Part shown: in pieces, positions 61,045 to 64,000 of the stretch
How the letters are laid out: each line of letters starts with the position of its first letter
How positions within the stretch are numbered: the stretch's first letter is position 1
Origin: Himantopus leucocephalus
Lineage: Eukaryota > Chordata > Aves > Charadriiformes > Recurvirostridae
Assembly: GCA_003993805.1 (NCBI GenBank)
Contig: RSEF01000001.1
Location: 178,436,233-178,500,232, forward strand
DNA length: 64,000 nt
Direction of reading: 5' to 3'
Translations under genes and position numbers: made by a program
Notes under the pieces: model-generated
The model's database searches: none
What the model was told of the DNA's origin: nothing
The model's input: only the letters and a program-made list of their open reading frames with translations

Positions 61045-62060
61045 AGGTTGAGGCCAGAAGGGATTCATACCAGTCTGCATCAGTGATCTTTCCTCTTCAT
61101 TATTGACTACTCCCTCCATTTTTATGTCATCTGAAAACTTTATTAGTGATGATTTTATATTTTATTCCAAGTCATTGATAAAAATGTTAAATAGAAGTAA
61201 ACCCACTGGAACTCAGATAGAAATGTACCCAGTCAACAATGATTAGTCATTTACAATTACATCTGGAGAGCTATCAATCAGCCTGTTTTTAATCTATGTA
61301 ATTGATGCTATATAATGTATTGTTCTAATTTCATAATCAAAATGTCACATGTCACCAAGTCAAATGCCTCACAGGAGTTTTTAGTGTATTATATTCACAC
61401 AATTACCTTTAGTAACTAAAGTTCTAATCACATTACAGGATCAAGACCAAATTTCCAACAGCCCATATTGATTTGCATTAATTACATTATTGTGCTTTAA
61501 TTCTTTGTTAATGAAGTTCCATATAATCTGTTATTTTGCACAGGACAATAAGCCTATTACTATCTCAGCCATTTACTTGAAATTTTACTCTATGAATTTT
61601 GAGCTTCAAAGTAGTTTAAGAGCTATTGAAAAGACAGTACCTATGGCCCAGGGAGCTCCTCTTTTAGAAACCTACTAAATTTCTTGCATGCAAGTCACCT
61701 GTTGATTTATTGTTGATAATTCTGGTATCTGTGTTTTAACTGAATTGCTTTTGGACTAGAAAGTGTTTCATCATCCTCTAAACAGACTATATCATGTGGC
61801 TTTTTCTGACCTATAAACAAACTTACTTATTGAATGTTTCTGCCTTTTCTGTGTTACTTCTCACATTGTATAATACCATGCAACTACTTTTGTTAGGATT
61901 TCTTTTGTTGATTCACTTCAAAAATGTCTTTCTGTTGTCTTTACACATTTCTCATGACAGATTTCTATTGTGCCCTTTTGCTTCCCTTATAATTTTCCTT
62001 CAGTTCCTAGATCTTCATGTCTATTCAGTTCGTATTAACTTCTTTTTATGTGTGTTATAT
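61045..62060 (-). mobile_element. ancient CR1/L3-like LINE, reverse transcriptase relic
   Basis: Read on the minus strand, this is a decayed non-LTR retrotransposon. Near 61193-61163 it encodes LFNIFINDLE. Just downstream (about 61138-61121) it encodes FSDDIK, the remains of the catalytic FADD motif of CR1-clade reverse transcriptases with Ala changed to Ser. Near 61380-61341 it encodes a CEAFDLV-type motif corresponding to the AFDxV catalytic block. The motifs sit in different frames with stops between them, so the copy is dead. At the 3' end, 61045-61060 reads (minus) cccttctggcctcaa, the usual CR1/L3 terminus, followed directly by coding sequence, implying an internal deletion of the 3' part. 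The upstream half (61500-62060) is recognisable only at DNA level. The left boundary of similarity near 62060 is approximate. The element is old, as judged by heavy decay. Confidence 0.8.
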
Positions 62061-62231
62061 GTATATAATCTGTACTTTGAAGCTCATATACCTTGCAAGC
62101 ACCGAATCCTTTGATATTAGTAAACAAACACAAGATTATGGAGAAACAGTATCTTATCCATATTTGAAGTTGCAATTCATTTCCAGTGTGTGTATCTGAT
62201 TTTAGTCATCATCTTCAAACATAAGTTAAAT

Positions 62232-62260
62232 ACATATATATTTTATATATATATATATAT
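62232..62260. repeat. TA microsatellite
   Basis: Alternating TA over nearly 30 bases with one TTT interruption. It lies just left of the LTR and its target-site copy. Confidence 0.85.
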
Positions 62261-62268
62261 CTGCTTCA

Positions 62269-62273
62269 TAGTG
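62269..62273. repeat. target-site duplication of the solo LTR (left copy)
   Basis: TAGTG directly precedes the LTR and is repeated exactly after it at 62788-62792, the 5-bp duplication expected from retroviral integrase. Confidence 0.75.
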
Positions 62274-62787
62274 TGACACGGTTTAACCCCAGCCAGCAAC
62301 TAGGACCCCACAGCCTCTCACTCCCGTCTCCTCCGAAGGCTAGGGAGAAGAGGGAGAAAGGGAGGGGAAAGAGAAAAAAAACCTCTCATGGGCTGAGGTA
62401 AAGACAGTTTAATAGAACAACAATGGAAAAGTAAAATGACAACAACAACAACAATAATAATAATAATAGAATATACAAGACACAAGTCACTCGCACCGCC
62501 TGGTGAATTTGTTGCCCAGCCTGACCTGAGCAGAGATCATGGATTCTCCCCCTCCCCCAGTAAACCCCCATTTATATACCAAGCATGATATCTATGATAT
62601 GGAATATTCCATTTGCCATTCTATTCTGTCTATGCTCATTCTCAGCTCAAGAAAGTCCTTGACTAGTATAAACATCACTTAGCAGCAACTAAAACAATAT
62701 GCATTATTGACATTCCTTTCATGCCAAATCTGAAACACAGCAAACACTAGAAAGAAAATTAACTATATCTCAGCTGAGACCAGGACA
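62274..62787 (-). mobile_element. solo LTR of an avian endogenous retrovirus
   Basis: The 514-bp unit begins TGACACGGTTTAACCCCAGC on the plus strand and ends CCAGGACA, so it has the TG...CA termini of an LTR; these end sequences belong to an LTR family very common in birds. It is flanked by TAGTG copies. Orientation is inferred as minus, because on that strand a TATATAA box (62578-62572) is followed about 160 bases later by ATTAAA (62413-62408), a usable poly(A) signal. No gag, pol or env sequence lies beside it, so it is the product of recombination between the two LTRs of a provirus. Inside it are a 40-base all-purine run (62342-62381) and CAA/AAT triplet repeats (62440-62468). The 5-bp duplication suits ERVL- or ERV1-type integrases better than the 6 bp typical of ERVK, but I do not assign a class. 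Confidence 0.88.
62440..62468. repeat. CAA/AAT triplet microsatellite within the LTR
   Basis: About four CAA/ACA units run into six AAT/TAA units. AAT repeats at this place are characteristic of this LTR family, and their length is expected to vary between individuals. Confidence 0.85.
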
Positions 62788-62792
62788 TAGTG
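62788..62792. repeat. target-site duplication of the solo LTR (right copy)
   Basis: TAGTG, identical to 62269-62273. An intact duplication argues for a relatively young insertion. Confidence 0.75.
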
Positions 62793-63714
62793 TCATATGA
62801 GGTCTGCATCTGAGGTAGAATTTCCCACAAGATTTGAAGGAAATTAAAGAACTGATTAGTAAATAATGAGATCTTAAATGTGTATGCCTTCATCATAATA
62901 AAAAAGGCTAAGATTTGGTTTTGCTGAGCAGAAAAAAAGTGGGAAAAAGAGAGAGAGAACATATATTGTACGATGCATACGTATGAGATCAATGCATAAC
63001 ACTGACATTGCCCTGAGGAAATGCTGACTTGCCCCGCTTTACATCAACAGTTCACCAGGGCACAGTAGTTCTGACTTGGTGAGGTCTGCATGAGGTGAAG
63101 GGAAAAAAAAACCACTAAAGGCAGCACTTCAGGGTTCAATTTGTTTTGGAATGAATAAGTACCTGGAATGGTGGTCTGGAGTTGGGACCAGGCAGGTTGG
63201 GATGCATCTTGCAGAGGGCTAGCAGGGATGAAGGAGCTCAGTCCTAGAGACTGAAGAACTTTTTTTTTCTGCATCACAGTCCAGCTGTACCTCAATACTG
63301 GTCAGGGCAGCTGCTGTCATTCATATGGTACCACAGACAAAAGCAAGGGCCCCTAGATCCACTTTATTTATCTACCTCTGAAAGTGATTTATTTCTTCAC
63401 CAATGGTGATACCCCAAATAAAAACATCTAATAATAACAATGTCAAGCCAAATCCAGAAATCAGCTCATAGACAAGAAGTTACTCATGTCGCAACTGCCC
63501 CAGTTTGCCCAGCCTGATAGCTATCTCTTGCTTAGTCTAATTGGGATAAAGAGAGTAGGTACTACATCTCCTGGGCAGCCCATCATCCTTGAGGATGAAA
63601 TAACCCACTGTACTTCCAGGGGGAGTGCTTAGGAAACAGCAATGTGTTCTCACTATTGCTTTCTTCCTCCTTCCCCTTTATTCGTTTTCTGCAAAAACTT
63701 GGCGTACATGTGTC
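62793..63714. other. unique non-coding DNA between LTR and CR1 tail
   Basis: No gene is recognised. Minus-strand frames at 62759-62992 and 63044-63295 have no known product; the first begins inside the LTR end. The stretch at 63490-63640 is moderately GC-rich but unidentified. Confidence 0.55.
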
Positions 63715-64000
63715 TTAAGGGTGGGTTGAAGGAGGATGGAGCCAGACTCTTTTCAGTGGTTCCCAATGACAGGACCAGGGGCAATGGGCACAAGTTGGAA
63801 CATAGGAGGTTCCGTTCAAATATATGGAAAAACTTCTTTACGGTGAGGGTGACAGAGCACTGGAACAGGCTGCCCAGGGAGGTTGTGGAGTCCCCTTCTC
63901 TGGAGATTTTCAAGACTCGCCTGGATGCAGTCCTGAGTAATGTGGTCTTGGCAATCCTGCTTTGGCAGGGGAGTTGGACTAGATGATCTCTAGAGGTCCC
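63715..64000 (+). mobile_element. CR1 LINE, 5'-truncated, 3' end of ORF2
   Basis: The plus strand encodes the conserved end of the CR1 ORF2 protein: after [20 protein letters not shown] come a phenylalanine-rich [15 protein letters not shown] stretch and [17 protein letters not shown], followed by the typical tail of DNA ending in ggactagatgatctctagag. CR1 is the dominant LINE of birds and its copies are usually 5'-truncated to a few hundred bases, as here. The frame is open from 63642 to 63986, but the part before about 63715 shows no CR1 similarity. The 3' terminus lies beyond the window edge, so the usual short 3' repeats cannot be seen. The intact frame indicates a younger copy than the relic at 61045. 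Confidence 0.92.

Noticed and set aside
1..64000. CRISPR arrays, operons, prokaryotic promoters or phage genes
   Set aside because: No spaced direct repeats, no gene-dense organisation, and retroelements of vertebrate type show the sequence is eukaryotic.

Overview
The window looks like bird nuclear DNA, AT-rich and non-coding. Three things support this. A CR1 LINE 3' end of the avian type runs off the right edge (about 63715-64000). A solo endogenous-retrovirus LTR of a family common in birds sits at 62274-62787. Otherwise there is very little recognisable interspersed repeat, as expected for a compact avian genome. The LTR family is typical of non-galliform birds, but I cannot name a species or chromosome.

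I find no protein-coding gene. The longest open frames are only 100-133 codons, occur on both strands, and resemble no protein family I know. The one real coding homology is a dead retroelement: about 61045-62060 on the minus strand is an old CR1/L3-like reverse transcriptase in which short catalytic-region motifs can still be read. Most of the window is best described as intergenic or long-intron sequence. A few exon-like islands with splice-site-like flanks (38753-38784, 18893-18927, 39610-39817) are recorded with low confidence.

Layout. 1-32900 is mostly unique AT-rich sequence, with a decayed MIR-like SINE (about 3861-3975), a possible CR1 3' scrap (about 9421-9491), CpG-rich islands at about 6222-6375 and 14700-14880, a strongly purine-skewed kilobase (about 26150-27190), and a tRNA-like repeat relic (about 31065-31151). 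32928-34830 is an assembly trouble spot: four single-N joins, each flanked by near-identical direct copies, then a 100-N gap. 34831-61000 is again mostly unique, with a CpG-dense island at about 40776-41015, an old inverted repeat with tRNA-like arms at about 50350-50570, a poly-T/N contig end at 55406-55438, a second 100-N gap at 59639-59738 and a fifth single-N overlap at 60828. 61045-64000 holds most of the mobile DNA: the CR1/L3 relic, an AT microsatellite, the solo LTR with its target-site duplication, and the CR1 tail.

No genes act together here. If the window has a function, it is most likely cis-regulatory. Several stretches carry clusters of homeobox, octamer, C/EBP-like or CREB-like core motifs, but conservation cannot be judged from one sequence, so these are offered as candidates only.
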